From positions 58,962 through 122,961 of the forward strand of contig JANXRE010000071.1 of NCBI GenBank assembly GCA_025353165.1: a stretch of DNA of 64,000 bases, written 5' to 3'. The stretch's first letter is position 1. The number at the start of each line of letters is the position of its first letter. Positions 47,722-58,032 of this stretch are shown here, one piece after another. The DNA comes from Acidobacteriota bacterium. Its GTDB lineage: Bacteria > Acidobacteriota > Terriglobia > Bryobacterales > Bryobacteraceae. The notes beneath the pieces are model-generated. The model was not told the DNA's origin. It saw nothing but the letters and a program-made list of their open reading frames with translations, and did no database searches. A program made the position numbers and the translations under genes.

Positions 47722-48369
47722 TTACCTGTGGCATCCCGAACAGTTGGTGGGAGGGTTGATGTGCTTCGCCGCGATGATCTCGCGCCCGATGGCGGCGGGA
47801 TCGCGGTCCGGCGTCCAGTCGAGCTTGGTCACGTATTCGACCGGGCGCAGATTCGGCGCGGGGTTGCGGTGGCACTCCAGGCACCAGGCCATGTTGAGCG
47901 GCTGAACCTGCATCACCTCCGTCATCTGGTCCACGCGGCCGTGGCAGGATACGCAGCTTACGCCCACGGACACATGCGCCTGGTGGTTAAAATAGACGTA
48001 GTCTGGGAGATTGTGAACCTTCACCCACGGGATCGGCTCTCCCGTCGCGTAGCTCTCGCGCACGCGAAGCAGATTGGGGCTTTGCGCTTTCACCTTGACG
48101 TGACAGTTCATGCAGGTTTCGGTGGAGGGCACCGCCGCCCAGGCCGCCTTGAAGACCGTGTTGTGGCAGTAGTAACAGTCCATGCCGAGGTTGCCGGCGT
48201 GCAGCTTGTGGCTGTACGGGACCGGCTGTTGCGGCTGGTATCCGGTTTCGATCACGCGCGGCTGGACAAAGTAGCCGCCCAGGGCGAGGGTGCCCAGCGC
48301 GGCGGCGGCGGCCACCCCTCCGCCAATACGGACGTACTTGTCGACTGCCTTCGAAAAAATGAGAGCCAT
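47722..48369 (-). CDS. actA: Alternative complex III pentaheme cytochrome ActA
   Basis: A membrane-anchored cytochrome with five CxxCH motifs: CYYCH (65-69), CMNCH (86-90), CVSCH (139-143), CLECH (163-167) and CSGCH (210-214). One N-terminal helix (GGGVAAAAALGTLALGGYFV) anchors it, facing the periplasm. It is the electron wire of alternative complex III. It opens a twelve-gene minus-strand operon and is divergent from a histidine kinase gene about 56 bases away. Length is 215 residues, normal for ActA. Confidence 0.95.
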   Translation of the reverse strand: MALIFSKAVDKYVRIGGGVAAAAALGTLALGGYFVQPRVIETGYQPQQPVPYSHKLHAGNLGMDCYYCHNTVFKAAWAAVPSTETCMNCHVKVKAQSPNLLRVRESYATGEPIPWVKVHNLPDYVYFNHQAHVSVGVSCVSCHGRVDQMTEVMQVQPLNMAWCLECHRNPAPNLRPVEYVTKLDWTPDRDPAAIGREIIAAKHINPPTNCSGCHR

Positions 48370-48425
48370 CCCAGTTCTATCTTTCTACCATGGCAGTAAT
48401 TTTTATGCAAGAGGAGCACTGATTC

Positions 48426-49928
48426 TTGTCCTACCGAACATTTTCGCGCTCCAGTCTTACTGATGCCCAAGCTCTGTTCCGCGGAGCAACTTTGTATTTG
48501 TCCCGCCCCCACCGTCTGCCGCACCCCCCTCAACTGTCCCGTTCCAACAGTGTCGCCCGCGCCTTCGGAAACCTGAGGGTCCGGCCTAAGTTGATGGTTC
48601 TACACAATTTGTTCTTCCTGGTGCTGGCTTGTGCGGCCTACTTTTCGCTGATCCCGGTGTTCGACCGGCAGGTCTTCGAGGCGCGCACCCACGAAATCGC
48701 ACTGCTGCGTCACGTATTCTCGGCCGGAGTGCCGATCGAGTCGCTGAAGTCCCTGGAGTCCCACGATTTTCGGCAGGGCTCGGCGGCGGAACTGGAGGTG
48801 CCTGGGGCGGCCAAGGCGTGGCTGGACAGCCATCCCGGCGTTTGGGCGGATGCCAAGGAGAGCGCCTATGTTTTTCAGAAAGATCCCGCCGGCGGATCGT
48901 ACCGCCGGCTGCGCATCGCCCGGCTGAGCTATCGCGAAGTCGTGGCGCGCGCCCAATTGACGCTCTTTCTGGTGCTGGGCTCGATCTATGTCGGCGCCGT
49001 CCTGCTGCTGGAGACGGCGATCATGCCGCTGTATGTGTACGGGCCCCTGCGGCTCATGCTCGACGCGGACCAAGCCACGCACCGGGGGGACCGGGAAAGG
49101 GAACTGATCTCAGGCGACTTCATCTTCAACGACGAGGTCGGGCAGATCATGCGGTCGCGGAACGCGACCGTGGCGGAACTGCGCGAGCACGAAGATAATC
49201 TGGCGGCGGCGATCCGGAAACTGGAGGAGCAGGATCGCCTGGCCAGCCTGGGGCTGCTGTCGGCGTCGGTGGCTCACGAGTTGAACACGCCGCTCGCCGT
49301 GCTGCACGGGAGCATCGAGAAACTGCAGGAGACCACCACCGATCCGCACACACTGGAGCGCCTGGCCCGGATGGAGCGCGTGACGCTGAGGCTGCGGCGC
49401 ATTAGCGAAAGCCTGGTGGACTTTGCCCGGCAGCGGAAGCAGGCCATGGAACCGCTCGACCTGCGGCCCATTGTGGACGAAGCCTGGCAACTGGTCGCCA
49501 TCGACGAGCGCGCGGCCGACGTGAAGTTCCGCAACGAGGTCCGCGAGGGGGAGATGGTGACCGGAAATCCAGACCGTTTGATCCAGGTTTTCGTGAATCT
49601 TCTGCGGAACGCATTGTATGCGGTAAAATCGTCGAACGAGCTGCCCGCCGGCGAAATCTCGGTGGCCTCGCGGCCCATCGCGGCGAACGGGAGGTCGTGG
49701 ATTTCGATCCAGGTGGAAGATAACGGACCTGGGATTCCGCCCGACATGTTACCGGAGATTTTCGAAGCATTTGTGACCACCCGGCTGGACGCCCGCGGCA
49801 CCGGACTTGGCCTCGCGGTGAGCGAAGGAATTGTCTCGCAGCACGGCGGAACCATTTCCGCCGGGAATCGTCCGGAGCGGGGGGCATGTATCGAGGTCCG
49901 CTTGCCGCAACACGAACGGAAACGATGA
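48426..49928 (+). CDS. Membrane sensor histidine kinase
   Basis: Two membrane segments (MVLHNLFFLVLACAAYFSLI, LTLFLVLGSIYVGAVLLLE) flank a ~100-residue extracytoplasmic sensor. After a HAMP-like linker comes the H-box SVAHELNTPLAVLHG (phosphorylated His284 from the TTG at 48426), then an N-box (QVFVNLLRNALYA), G1 (VEDNGPGIPPDM), F-box and G2 (GTGLGLAVSEGIV). The start is uncertain: the TTG at 48426 adds a poorly conserved ~50-residue leader, and an ATG at 48593 would begin at MVLHNL. It overlaps the regulator gene by ATGA and is divergent from actA. Confidence 0.9.
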   Translation: MSYRTFSRSSLTDAQALFRGATLYLSRPHRLPHPPQLSRSNSVARAFGNLRVRPKLMVLHNLFFLVLACAAYFSLIPVFDRQVFEARTHEIALLRHVFSAGVPIESLKSLESHDFRQGSAAELEVPGAAKAWLDSHPGVWADAKESAYVFQKDPAGGSYRRLRIARLSYREVVARAQLTLFLVLGSIYVGAVLLLETAIMPLYVYGPLRLMLDADQATHRGDRERELISGDFIFNDEVGQIMRSRNATVAELREHEDNLAAAIRKLEEQDRLASLGLLSASVAHELNTPLAVLHGSIEKLQETTTDPHTLERLARMERVTLRLRRISESLVDFARQRKQAMEPLDLRPIVDEAWQLVAIDERAADVKFRNEVREGEMVTGNPDRLIQVFVNLLRNALYAVKSSNELPAGEISVASRPIAANGRSWISIQVEDNGPGIPPDMLPEIFEAFVTTRLDARGTGLGLAVSEGIVSQHGGTISAGNRPERGACIEVRLPQHERKR

Positions 49929-50563
49929 AGACGGAAACCACGGAAACCACAATAGCCGGAGTATCAATCGATATCGCCGTCCTGGACGACGATCCCGATT
50001 TCCGCAATTACCTGGACGACTTTCTGAAGGACGAGGGGGCCTACTCGGTCCGCGCCTTCGGCCATCCCGACGATTTCTTCGAAGGCGCTGAACAGCGATT
50101 GCCCGACATCGTCCTGCTGGATATGAAGATGGGCGAGATTCGCGGCGACAAGGTGCTCGAACAAATCCTGCAGCGATGGCCGGGGCTGTGCGTCATCATC
50201 ATCACTGGCTATCCGTCGCTCGAGGACATGCGCGCCACCTTCAAACTGAAGGTGTTCGACTACCTGGCCAAGCCGTTCTCGCTTTCCCAATTGCGGCAGA
50301 CGCTCAAGAACGCGGTGGAGCACTTCGGCCTGGGCCGCACCGCGCAGGACCGGCTGCGGGAGCGCCTCGGCCACAAGATCAAGATGCTGAGGGTGGAGCG
50401 CGATTGGTCGCTCAAGGACCTGGCCGCCTCGACCAAGCTGAGCGTTTCGCAGATGAGCTCGATCGAGCGCGGAGCGAACCTGCCGAGCATCGAGAGTCTG
50501 CTGGCGATCTGCCGCGCGTTCGACAAGAAGCCGTCGGAAGTGCTGGCGGCCATCGAGTTTTGA
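49925..50563 (+). CDS. Response regulator with XRE-type helix-turn-helix output
   Basis: The receiver domain has acidic residues DDDPDF (21-26), phospho-acceptor Asp66 in DIVLLDMKMGE, and Lys116 in YLAKPF. The C-terminal ~70 residues form an XRE/Cro helix-turn-helix (KIKMLRVERDWSLKDLAAST, SVSQMSSIERGANLPSIESL), unusual for response regulators, which mostly carry OmpR, NarL or NtrC outputs. Length is 212 residues. It is encoded with the kinase (ATGA overlap). The respiratory operon across the divergent spacer is the obvious candidate target, but no operator was recognised. Confidence 0.92.
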   Translation: MKTETTETTIAGVSIDIAVLDDDPDFRNYLDDFLKDEGAYSVRAFGHPDDFFEGAEQRLPDIVLLDMKMGEIRGDKVLEQILQRWPGLCVIIITGYPSLEDMRATFKLKVFDYLAKPFSLSQLRQTLKNAVEHFGLGRTAQDRLRERLGHKIKMLRVERDWSLKDLAASTKLSVSQMSSIERGANLPSIESLLAICRAFDKKPSEVLAAIEF

Positions 50564-50641
50564 CGGCGTAACTTACCCGGACTGCCCTTCGAATAACAAG
50601 GCAGGAGGACTGCCGCTTAAGATAGATGTTAGTCACCAGGC

Positions 50642-51169
50642 ATGACCCCGTTGGAAGATCTGCTGGAGCGCTATCAGCGTGGCGACGCGGAAGCCGCGCG
50701 CGCGCTGGTGACGGCGTTTTCGCCCGCCTTGGCGCGCTTCTGCCGGCTCGCCGGGACCCCGCCGGATCAGGTTGACGACGTCTTGCAGGAGATCTGGCTG
50801 CGCGTTCACCAGGCGCGGCATACCTACCTGAAGGGCGCGCCGGCCAGTCCGTGGCTGTATGGCATCGCTCGCCATGTGCGTGTGGACGCTTACCGGAAAC
50901 GGCGCCGCGTCGCCGGGCGCGAGTTCGCCACGGACCTCCTTCCCGAGCGCGCGGCTGCACCGCCTGCGCGGGATTCGAAGTTCGACGAGATCCTGAGCGC
51001 GCTGCCCGAGAGCCAGCGGGAAGTCCTGGTGATGCTGAAAGGCATGGGGATGAGTCTGGAGGAAGTGGCGCGCGCGACGGGAACGACGGTGGGCGCGGTG
51101 AAGCAGAAGGCTCATCGTGCGTATGAACGACTGCGATCGGTGTTGTCGGTGTTGAATGAATTGCCGTGA
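50642..51169 (+). CDS. ECF-type RNA polymerase sigma factor
   Basis: A 175-residue sigma-70 family factor with region 2 (ADQVDDVLQEIWLRV-like core, here DQVDDVLQEIWLRVHQAR) and region 4 (SLEEVARATGTTVGAVKQKAHRAYERLR, a helix-turn-helix). The linker is short, as in ECF factors. The ATG is preceded by a spacer with a purine-rich stretch. Its stop lies 14 bases inside the downstream anti-sigma gene, so expression is coupled. The regulon is unknown. Confidence 0.92.
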   Translation: MTPLEDLLERYQRGDAEAARALVTAFSPALARFCRLAGTPPDQVDDVLQEIWLRVHQARHTYLKGAPASPWLYGIARHVRVDAYRKRRRVAGREFATDLLPERAAAPPARDSKFDEILSALPESQREVLVMLKGMGMSLEEVARATGTTVGAVKQKAHRAYERLRSVLSVLNELP

Positions 51170-51923
51170 CATAGTCGAGATGTTCGGCGCGGGGCGGGAG
51201 TTGAACGCCGCGGCGCGGGAGCACGTGTCTTCGTGCTCTAGCTGTAGCGCGCTCGTCGAAACTCCGCTGTCCGCCGAGATTCAACAGCGGCTTGCCGCGA
51301 TGGTCACGAAGGATCTGGCGCCGGTTCGACCCCTGTCTTTAACGCGGTATTTTTTATCGTTTCTGGCGTGCGCTTGGCTTGCCGTTCTGACCGGAGCTCT
51401 CCTGCTGGGCGGCGCGGGATGGCGTGTCAGCACGCTGCCGCAACAGCTCTGGCTGATTCCGGGCCTGCTCGTCCTGGCGATTGCGGCGCCGGCGCTTCTG
51501 GCGCGGCTCATGATCCCGGGCGCGCGAGTGTGGATCCGGCCGGCGCATCTGCTCTGGTTGGCGGCGATCTGGTTTGCCTTAGCCGCGCTTTTGATCTATC
51601 CGGCCCAATCGTACCCGGCCTTCGCGCGTTCCGCGAGCGCGTGCCTGCTAATCGGGCTCGGCTTCGCGGCAGTGGTCGCGAGCGCGGCATGGTTGATTCT
51701 TCAGCAAGGGTTCGTGACCGCGCCAGGAGTAGCGGCGATCACGGCTGGGGGGCTGGCGGGAACTAGTTCCCTGGCGCTGCAATTCATTTACTGCCCGCAT
51801 CTGGACAGCGGGCATTTTGCGCTTGCGCACCTCGGGTCGTTCCTGCTCAGCATCGTTCTGGGATGGCTGCTGTTAAGAAACGCCGCCTTAGAACGACTTC
51901 GGAAGGCGTACACTGCGAATTGA
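51156..51923 (+). CDS. Membrane anti-sigma factor with zinc-finger-like head
   Basis: A 255-residue protein with a ~40-residue cytoplasmic head containing HVSSCSSC (a ZAS-like HxxxCxxC; Cys3 could be the fourth ligand) and about six membrane helices. The membrane part has LSFLACAWLAVLTGALLLGG, LWLIPGLLVLAIAAPALLARLM and LLWLAAIWFALAALLIYP, in the style of the NrsF/DUF1109 anti-sigma proteins. It probably sequesters the upstream ECF sigma factor at the membrane. The ATG overlaps the sigma gene by 14 bases. Confidence 0.85.
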   Translation: MNCRDIVEMFGAGRELNAAAREHVSSCSSCSALVETPLSAEIQQRLAAMVTKDLAPVRPLSLTRYFLSFLACAWLAVLTGALLLGGAGWRVSTLPQQLWLIPGLLVLAIAAPALLARLMIPGARVWIRPAHLLWLAAIWFALAALLIYPAQSYPAFARSASACLLIGLGFAAVVASAAWLILQQGFVTAPGVAAITAGGLAGTSSLALQFIYCPHLDSGHFALAHLGSFLLSIVLGWLLLRNAALERLRKAYTAN

Positions 51924-51928
51924 AGGAC

Positions 51929-52258
51929 ATGGCGATGATCGAGCTACCGCTCAATGCACACGTCGATGCTCGCAACCACGGCTACTATGTTGCGGGAACC
52001 CGCATCTCCCTGGACAGCATAGCCTATGCCCTTCGTCGCGGCGAAACGGCCGAAGAGATGCTCGCCGACTTTCCCGCGCTCTGTTCTCGTAACAAGCTCG
52101 ATGGCGCGATCGCTTTCATCGAGGCTCATCCAGCAGCGGTCGACGCCTACCTAACTGAAAAGACGGAACGGTGGGAGCGGGCTCGGAAGCTGAACCCGCC
52201 CGAACTCGTCGAGAAGGTTCGAAGACACCGAGAGGGCAGAGGCCTTAGGTCTGCTTGA
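51929..52258 (+). CDS. DUF433 antitoxin-like protein
   Basis: A 109-residue protein whose core, GYYVAGTRISLDSIAYALRRG then ETAEEMLADFPAL, is the DUF433 winged-helix signature. DUF433 proteins are usually antitoxins of DUF5615 PIN-like toxins. The C-terminal helix is basic (RKLNPPELVEKVRRHREGRG). The ATG at 51929 is preferred over an in-frame start at 51863 inside the anti-sigma gene. Its TGA overlaps a TTG that begins the toxin-like remnant downstream. Confidence 0.85.
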   Translation: MAMIELPLNAHVDARNHGYYVAGTRISLDSIAYALRRGETAEEMLADFPALCSRNKLDGAIAFIEAHPAAVDAYLTEKTERWERARKLNPPELVEKVRRHREGRGLRSA

Positions 52259-52531
52259 GGGCGCGTCTACTTGCGGACGCGGATTTGCGATTCGCCATCG
52301 TGCGGGGATGTGCTGGCACTGGCGGCGACTATGGATCGAGTACTGATTTCGCACGACTTTGAAACCATGCCCGGTCACTTTTATCAGCTCCTGGAGCAGT
52401 CACCCTCCCCCGGACTCGTCCTTATTCCGCAGATCAGGGCCATTGGACAAGCGGTGGAAGACCTGCGCATCGCGTGGACATGCCTGGAAGCGGAAGAGTT
52501 CAAGAACCGAATCGTGTACCTTCCTTTGTAG
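52255..52531 (+). pseudogene. DUF5615 PIN-like toxin, internally deleted
   Basis: The frame from the TTG at 52255 reads RARLLADADLRFAIVRG, the start of DUF5615 nuclease-like toxins with the metal-binding aspartates. A second frame then continues DVLALAATMDRVLISHDFET and MPGHFYQLLEQ, ending RIVYLPL, the C-terminal half. The ~20-25 residues normally between are missing and the reading frame changes near 52300. Neither piece has a full fold. The antitoxin gene upstream remains intact, an orphan without active partner. Confidence 0.78.
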
Positions 52532-52585
52532 AAGAGAAGCTCCGGAGATGAAGCCCCGGCAACAGGGCGTGTGGACAGATCCGTC

Positions 52586-52614
52586 AACGGAGCCTAGTTA
52601 AAATAGGCTCCGTT
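52586..52614. repeat. Long hairpin between toxin remnant and groEL
   Basis: Perfect 11-base arms AACGGAGCCTA and TAGGCTCCGTT enclose the seven-base loop GTTAAAA. It is not followed by a T-run on the plus strand. It lies between the convergent toxin remnant and groEL. It could end plus-strand transcription in a Rho-aided way, or be a recombination relic. Confidence 0.6.
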
Positions 52615-52664
52615 GGCTAATAAGTGAGCACGCGTTGAGGTCCGCCCTACAAAGCTGCCGTTTA

Positions 52665-52694
52665 TAAAAAAAGGCCGCCCGGCGACGGGCGGCC
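52665..52694 (-). terminator. Intrinsic terminator of groES-groEL
   Basis: Reading the minus strand, a GC-rich hairpin with arms GGCCGCCCG and CGGGCGGCC around a four-base TCGC loop is followed by an eight-T run. It begins ~30 bases after the groEL stop. This is a classical Rho-independent terminator. Confidence 0.93.
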
Positions 52695-52724
52695 TGAGTT
52701 TCTGAACGTTGCTCTACTAAATTC

Positions 52725-54380
<1,656 letters not shown>

Positions 54381-54698
54381 TTACGCTACTTTCGACGCCG
54401 GCTTGGCCGCGCCTTCCAGAATGCCGAGAACCTCGTCCTCGCGCATGATCATGTACTCCTGGCCGTCGATCTTGATGTCGTTGCCCGAGTACTTGCCGAA
54501 CAGAATCCGGTCGCCCGCCTTCACGTCCAGCGGAATGATTTTGCCGTCTTCCAGGCGCTTGCCCTTGCCAACGGCGACGACTTCGCCTTCCTGCGGTTTT
54601 TCTTTAGCGGAATCCGGGATGAACAGGCCACCAATCTTGGTTTCCTGCTCTTCGATCCGTTTCACAACGATCCGATCGTAAAGCGGTCGAATGTTCAT
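54381..54698 (-). CDS. groES: Co-chaperonin GroES
   Basis: A 105-residue lid protein. [20 protein letters not shown] at the start, the mobile loop [20 protein letters not shown] and [19 protein letters not shown] are typical. A strong ribosome site (GGAGG) precedes the ATG at 54698; an in-frame extension to 54830 has no family similarity. CIRCE lies about 90 bases upstream, so HrcA control is likely. The last residues (AKPASKVA) extend past the usual end. Confidence 0.97.
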   Translation of the reverse strand: MNIRPLYDRIVVKRIEEQETKIGGLFIPDSAKEKPQEGEVVAVGKGKRLEDGKIIPLDVKAGDRILFGKYSGNDIKIDGQEYMIMREDEVLGILEGAAKPASKVA

Positions 54699-54784
54699 TT
54701 TTTTAGCCTCCAGATGTTTCTTCAAGGTCCACTTTGAAATGAGTTTTTCGGGAACTCCCCGATGCCGAGCCCCGTTCATTATTG

Positions 54785-54811
54785 TTAGCACACTCCAGGG
54801 AAGAGTGACAA
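54785..54811 (-). promoter_or_regulatory. CIRCE heat-shock operator (HrcA binding site)
   Basis: On the minus strand the sequence is TTGTCACTC, nine bases, then GTGTGCTAA. The consensus CIRCE is TTAGCACTC-N9-GAGTGCTAA. The left arm matches in seven of nine positions, the right in eight of nine, with exact spacing. It lies ~86 bases upstream of groES. Confidence 0.9.
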
Positions 54812-54857
54812 TGATTTTCCGTAAGTGCATGATTCAGTTGTGCTTATTAAACGTGCA

Positions 54858-55612
54858 ATGTGCCGCGTCATCCTCCTGGCGTGCATGCTTCCGTGCGCGG
54901 CCGCGCCGCCGGGGCAAACCCCGCCCGCTGCCGAAATGCAGACCCAGGACGCGCCCGTGCCGCTCACCTTTACGTCCCGGGTGAACCTGGTTCCCGTCAC
55001 CGTCGTGGTGCGCGATGGCAAGGGCCGCGCCGTCGGCAATCTCACGAAGGAAGATTTCCGGCTCCTCAACAACGGGAAGTTGCAGGGGAACCGGCCCCTC
55101 CGCCTCCGGTCATCGCGACGCGATTCGGAGCTTACCTGTTCGATGACCTGCACCTTCGCTTCGGGGATTTGGTTCAGGTCGGTAACGCCGCCTTGCGGAT
55201 GTAGGCCACCTCACTTCAGCCGGCGGACCGGGTCGCCATTTGCACCACCTCCGGGCAGACCACGCTCGAGTTCACCGCCGATCAGGCCAAGATGCAGGAG
55301 ACACTGCGCCGCCTTCGGCTTTCGCCCACGGAAGGCGGTACCGGAACGAAATGTCCGGACATCGGCTTTTTCATGGCGGACCTCATCATCAATTAAAAAC
55401 GACACGCGAGCGCTTGCGGTGGCCACTACGCAGTATCAGGCGTGCAGCAACAATCCCTATATCGACTCGGAAGACACGCTCATGATGGCCCAAAGCGCGT
55501 TGCCCGGCGGCGAGCGCGAAGCGAGGCTGGCACCGGCGCATTGAAGGACGTGGTCCGGGACAGCGAAGGTCAGATGATGGCAGCCAAAAATGCGCTGGTT
55601 GAAATCCCCTGA
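54858..55612 (+). pseudogene. VWFA-like secreted protein, multiply frameshifted
   Basis: A signal peptide (CRVILLACMLPCAAAP) leads into TSRVNLVPVTVVVRDGKGRAV then NLTKEDFRLLNNGK, the conserved opening of the acidobacterial VWFA-related domain. The next recognisable pieces are in other frames: GAYLFDDLHLRFGDLV, then PADRVAICTTSGQTTLEFT and FFMADLIIN, then NDTRALAVATTQYQACSNN, then KDVVRDSEGQMMAAKNALVE. At least three frame changes and one in-frame stop separate them. It is divergent from groES and is probably dead. Confidence 0.8.
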
Positions 55613-55634
55613 TCGTCGAAATCCCCTGATCGTC
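55601..55634. repeat. 17-base tandem duplication at the pseudogene end
   Basis: GAAATCCCCTGATCGTC occurs twice with no gap (55601-55617 and 55618-55634). It is a slippage or unequal-exchange footprint. The second copy touches the stop codon of the opposite-strand gene. Confidence 0.95.
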
Positions 55635-58024
55635 TATTGATACCTGATCTCCGACGCCGCTTCGAACTTGCGGTACTCGCGGAACAGCGTTTCATTGCGA
55701 ACCAGGCGCTTGCCCTGGCGCACCTGCAAGACGGAGCGCAGCGGGAGCAAGTGATCCACGTCGCCGATGCGCACCATGCCGTACTCCAGCGAGAATGTCG
55801 GCGACTGTAGCTCGAAATCCTTGGGCAGACCCGCGCCCTGCATCACGATGCGCCGCACCAGTCCCGTCTCCTCGTCGATGAAAACGCGCCCGTGATAACT
55901 GGCGGAGGCTTGCCGGTTGTTGAACGTCAGGATGAAATTGGAATTGTTCACCGGCACGTCGACATCGAACACCTGGCAGAGGACTCCGCCCGTCATCGCG
56001 CTCCCGGCCCACTTATACTGCGCCGAGATCTGAGGACGGAATATGGACTTCAGCATCGAACCGAACTCCCCGCGCGAGTGTACCCCTTCCAGCGCGTCGC
56101 GCTGCTGATGCGACGCCTGGCCGTTCACCTGGAGAGTGCGATATCCCTCCTTGCCGTTCTCGTACGTGAGCTCCTCGATCAGCGCATCCGCCTCGCGGAA
56201 CAGGTCCGGTCTTTTCACCGGAGTGATCAAACGCCGCGTCTCCCGGTTGCACCGGAAATTCGGCAGCCGCGTGGAGTACGACAAGGCGCTGGCCGAGTTC
56301 TCGTCCCAAAGCCGCTGCTGCTCGGCCGCCGGCTTGGCGGCGTCCGCGTTCAGATGAACGGGGTCGACCTCTGGCAGCGTCACCTCGGAGTAGTCTTCCT
56401 CCACCGGCGCCGCCGCGCCCGCCCCCGGGCTGGACCCCGGCTGAACCGCCGTCTCGCCGGTACCCACGACGCGGAACTTCACCGTGCGGGTCAGGACGTT
56501 GCGGCCCTGTCGCACGTTCAAGCGCGCCTCGAACTCTCCAGCGCCCAGCCGCGCCCCCCGCAAGGTCGCCATATAAGGGAACTCGTGTTTCTGTTCGCCG
56601 ACCGCCGATGTATGTCCCTCGGTGGTGTCGTTGCGAATACGGTCCGTGAAGGGCAGCGGAGATCGCCCGACCACCCGTCCATTCCTCAGGATCTCGAGAC
56701 TCAGTTCCGGTTGCGCGCCGAGGTGTTCCGGGTAGATCAGGGCGTAGATCTGCAGATCGAACGGCTCGTTCGCATGGAAGACCGGATCGAGCAAAGGAGC
56801 GATTGCCTTACCGTCGTAACTCAACACCTGGTCCGCCTCGAATTTGTCGGCGGCCCCGGTGAACGGCCTCACCATCAGAGCGTCGCTCACGTCGAAGCCG
56901 GGTAGGCCGCGGGCGGTGCGCAGCGGCTCGCGGACCCCTCCGGACTTGCCGGCAATCAGATCCTCCACCCGCGCTTCCAGCGTGTACTGGCCCGCGGGCA
57001 ACTGGACCTCGCGCAAGTAATAAAGGTTGCCGCCGCGGCGCGCGTCGAGTTTCCGCTGCGGACCGCGCAGGGCAACCTCCTTGCTCGCCTGCCAGACAAT
57101 CTTGCCCGCCGCGTTGCGCGCCATCTGGGTGACGCGGGCGCGGGCCGCATACGTGCCCGCATTACCGTCGACGTCGAAATGCAATGCGCTAAGGGGAGAC
57201 TCAACCAGCAGGAAACCCCGAGTAGGCCCGGTGAACGTCTCGAAATTCGAGCCGCCGTCGGTTTCCACGATGCCGCCTCTCGCGCCCGAAAAACTGCGCT
57301 CCGTGCCGAACTGCTGAGTGCCGCGCGCCGAAATCCGCACGAAACGCGTGTAGACGGGGATGTCGGTGGACAGGCTCGGCAGGGCCGCCGTGGAAGGCGG
57401 AGCCGTTGGCGTCTCGGGCGTTTTCGATTCGGCAGATGCCGTGAGGACGGCTGCATCGAGGGCTTTCGGGTCCCGGATCAACGTGCCGCCGGTGCTCTCG
57501 CCCAACGACAGGAAAGCCTTGCTCGCATTCTTCGATCGGACTTCGGCCGGATCGAGCACCACGACGCGAATCGAGTTGGACCGGCAGAACTCGACGATCT
57601 GGTTCAGGGTGGTCTCGCCTTCGGTGGAGAGAGGCGGGTTCTCCACAATCGTGACCAGCAGCCGGAGGCCGGATTGATGGGCCAGCGCTTGGGCGGCCCC
57701 GTCGAGCGCGCTCAGGAACGCGGGCGTATCACTGTCGCGGGCTTCCCGCGCGGCGCTCAGGAAGGTTTGTTCGAACGTCTTACCGGGGCTCTTTCCATCC
57801 AGCGGCGCGCTATCCAGGCTGCCGGTCCGCCGAAGCTCGGCCATCGAGCCGCTCTCCTTCATCCACTGGCGCGCGGTCGACGCCGCGGCGCGCGCTGCAA
57901 TGCGCGCATGCTCGGCCCCGGTCGGTCCGAAAAGGAAAATCGCCGACCGCCCTTCCGCGAAAGCGGGCAAGACCGGGGCGGCGGAAAACAGCGCGAGGAG
58001 CGCCAGACCTGCTCGGTACCGCAT
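55634..58024 (-). CDS. Secreted VWFA-like protein
   Basis: A signal peptide (RYRAGLALLALFSAAPVLPAFA) starts a ~796-residue exported protein. The N-terminal ~220 residues have the strand/helix order of a VWFA domain (RSAIFLFGPTGAEHARIAAR, LRLLVTIVENPPLSTEGE, IRVVVLDPAEV), with the MIDAS DxSxS motif absent. The middle is beta-rich (QYTLEARVEDLIAGKSG, NEPFDLQIYALIYPEH). The C-terminal ~200 residues (QASHQQRDALEGVHSRGEFG, KWAGSAMTGGVLCQVFD) match a module common in acidobacterial secreted proteins that I cannot name. The ATG at 58024 lies nine bases after the HAAS gene stop. Confidence 0.75.
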   Translation of the reverse strand: MRYRAGLALLALFSAAPVLPAFAEGRSAIFLFGPTGAEHARIAARAAASTARQWMKESGSMAELRRTGSLDSAPLDGKSPGKTFEQTFLSAAREARDSDTPAFLSALDGAAQALAHQSGLRLLVTIVENPPLSTEGETTLNQIVEFCRSNSIRVVVLDPAEVRSKNASKAFLSLGESTGGTLIRDPKALDAAVLTASAESKTPETPTAPPSTAALPSLSTDIPVYTRFVRISARGTQQFGTERSFSGARGGIVETDGGSNFETFTGPTRGFLLVESPLSALHFDVDGNAGTYAARARVTQMARNAAGKIVWQASKEVALRGPQRKLDARRGGNLYYLREVQLPAGQYTLEARVEDLIAGKSGGVREPLRTARGLPGFDVSDALMVRPFTGAADKFEADQVLSYDGKAIAPLLDPVFHANEPFDLQIYALIYPEHLGAQPELSLEILRNGRVVGRSPLPFTDRIRNDTTEGHTSAVGEQKHEFPYMATLRGARLGAGEFEARLNVRQGRNVLTRTVKFRVVGTGETAVQPGSSPGAGAAAPVEEDYSEVTLPEVDPVHLNADAAKPAAEQQRLWDENSASALSYSTRLPNFRCNRETRRLITPVKRPDLFREADALIEELTYENGKEGYRTLQVNGQASHQQRDALEGVHSRGEFGSMLKSIFRPQISAQYKWAGSAMTGGVLCQVFDVDVPVNNSNFILTFNNRQASASYHGRVFIDEETGLVRRIVMQGAGLPKDFELQSPTFSLEYGMVRIGDVDHLLPLRSVLQVRQGKRLVRNETLFREYRKFEAASEIRYQ

Positions 58025-58032
58025 CGCTTCGA

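Noticed and set aside
44812..48399. Long plus-strand frames opposite actB and actA
   Set aside because: Both are opposite genes with confirmed heme and Fe-S motifs; they arise from high GC content.
48370..48425. Sigma-70 promoter for actA (TTGCAT, 17 bases, TAGAAA)
   Set aside because: The match is weak and would leave only a few bases before the ATG.
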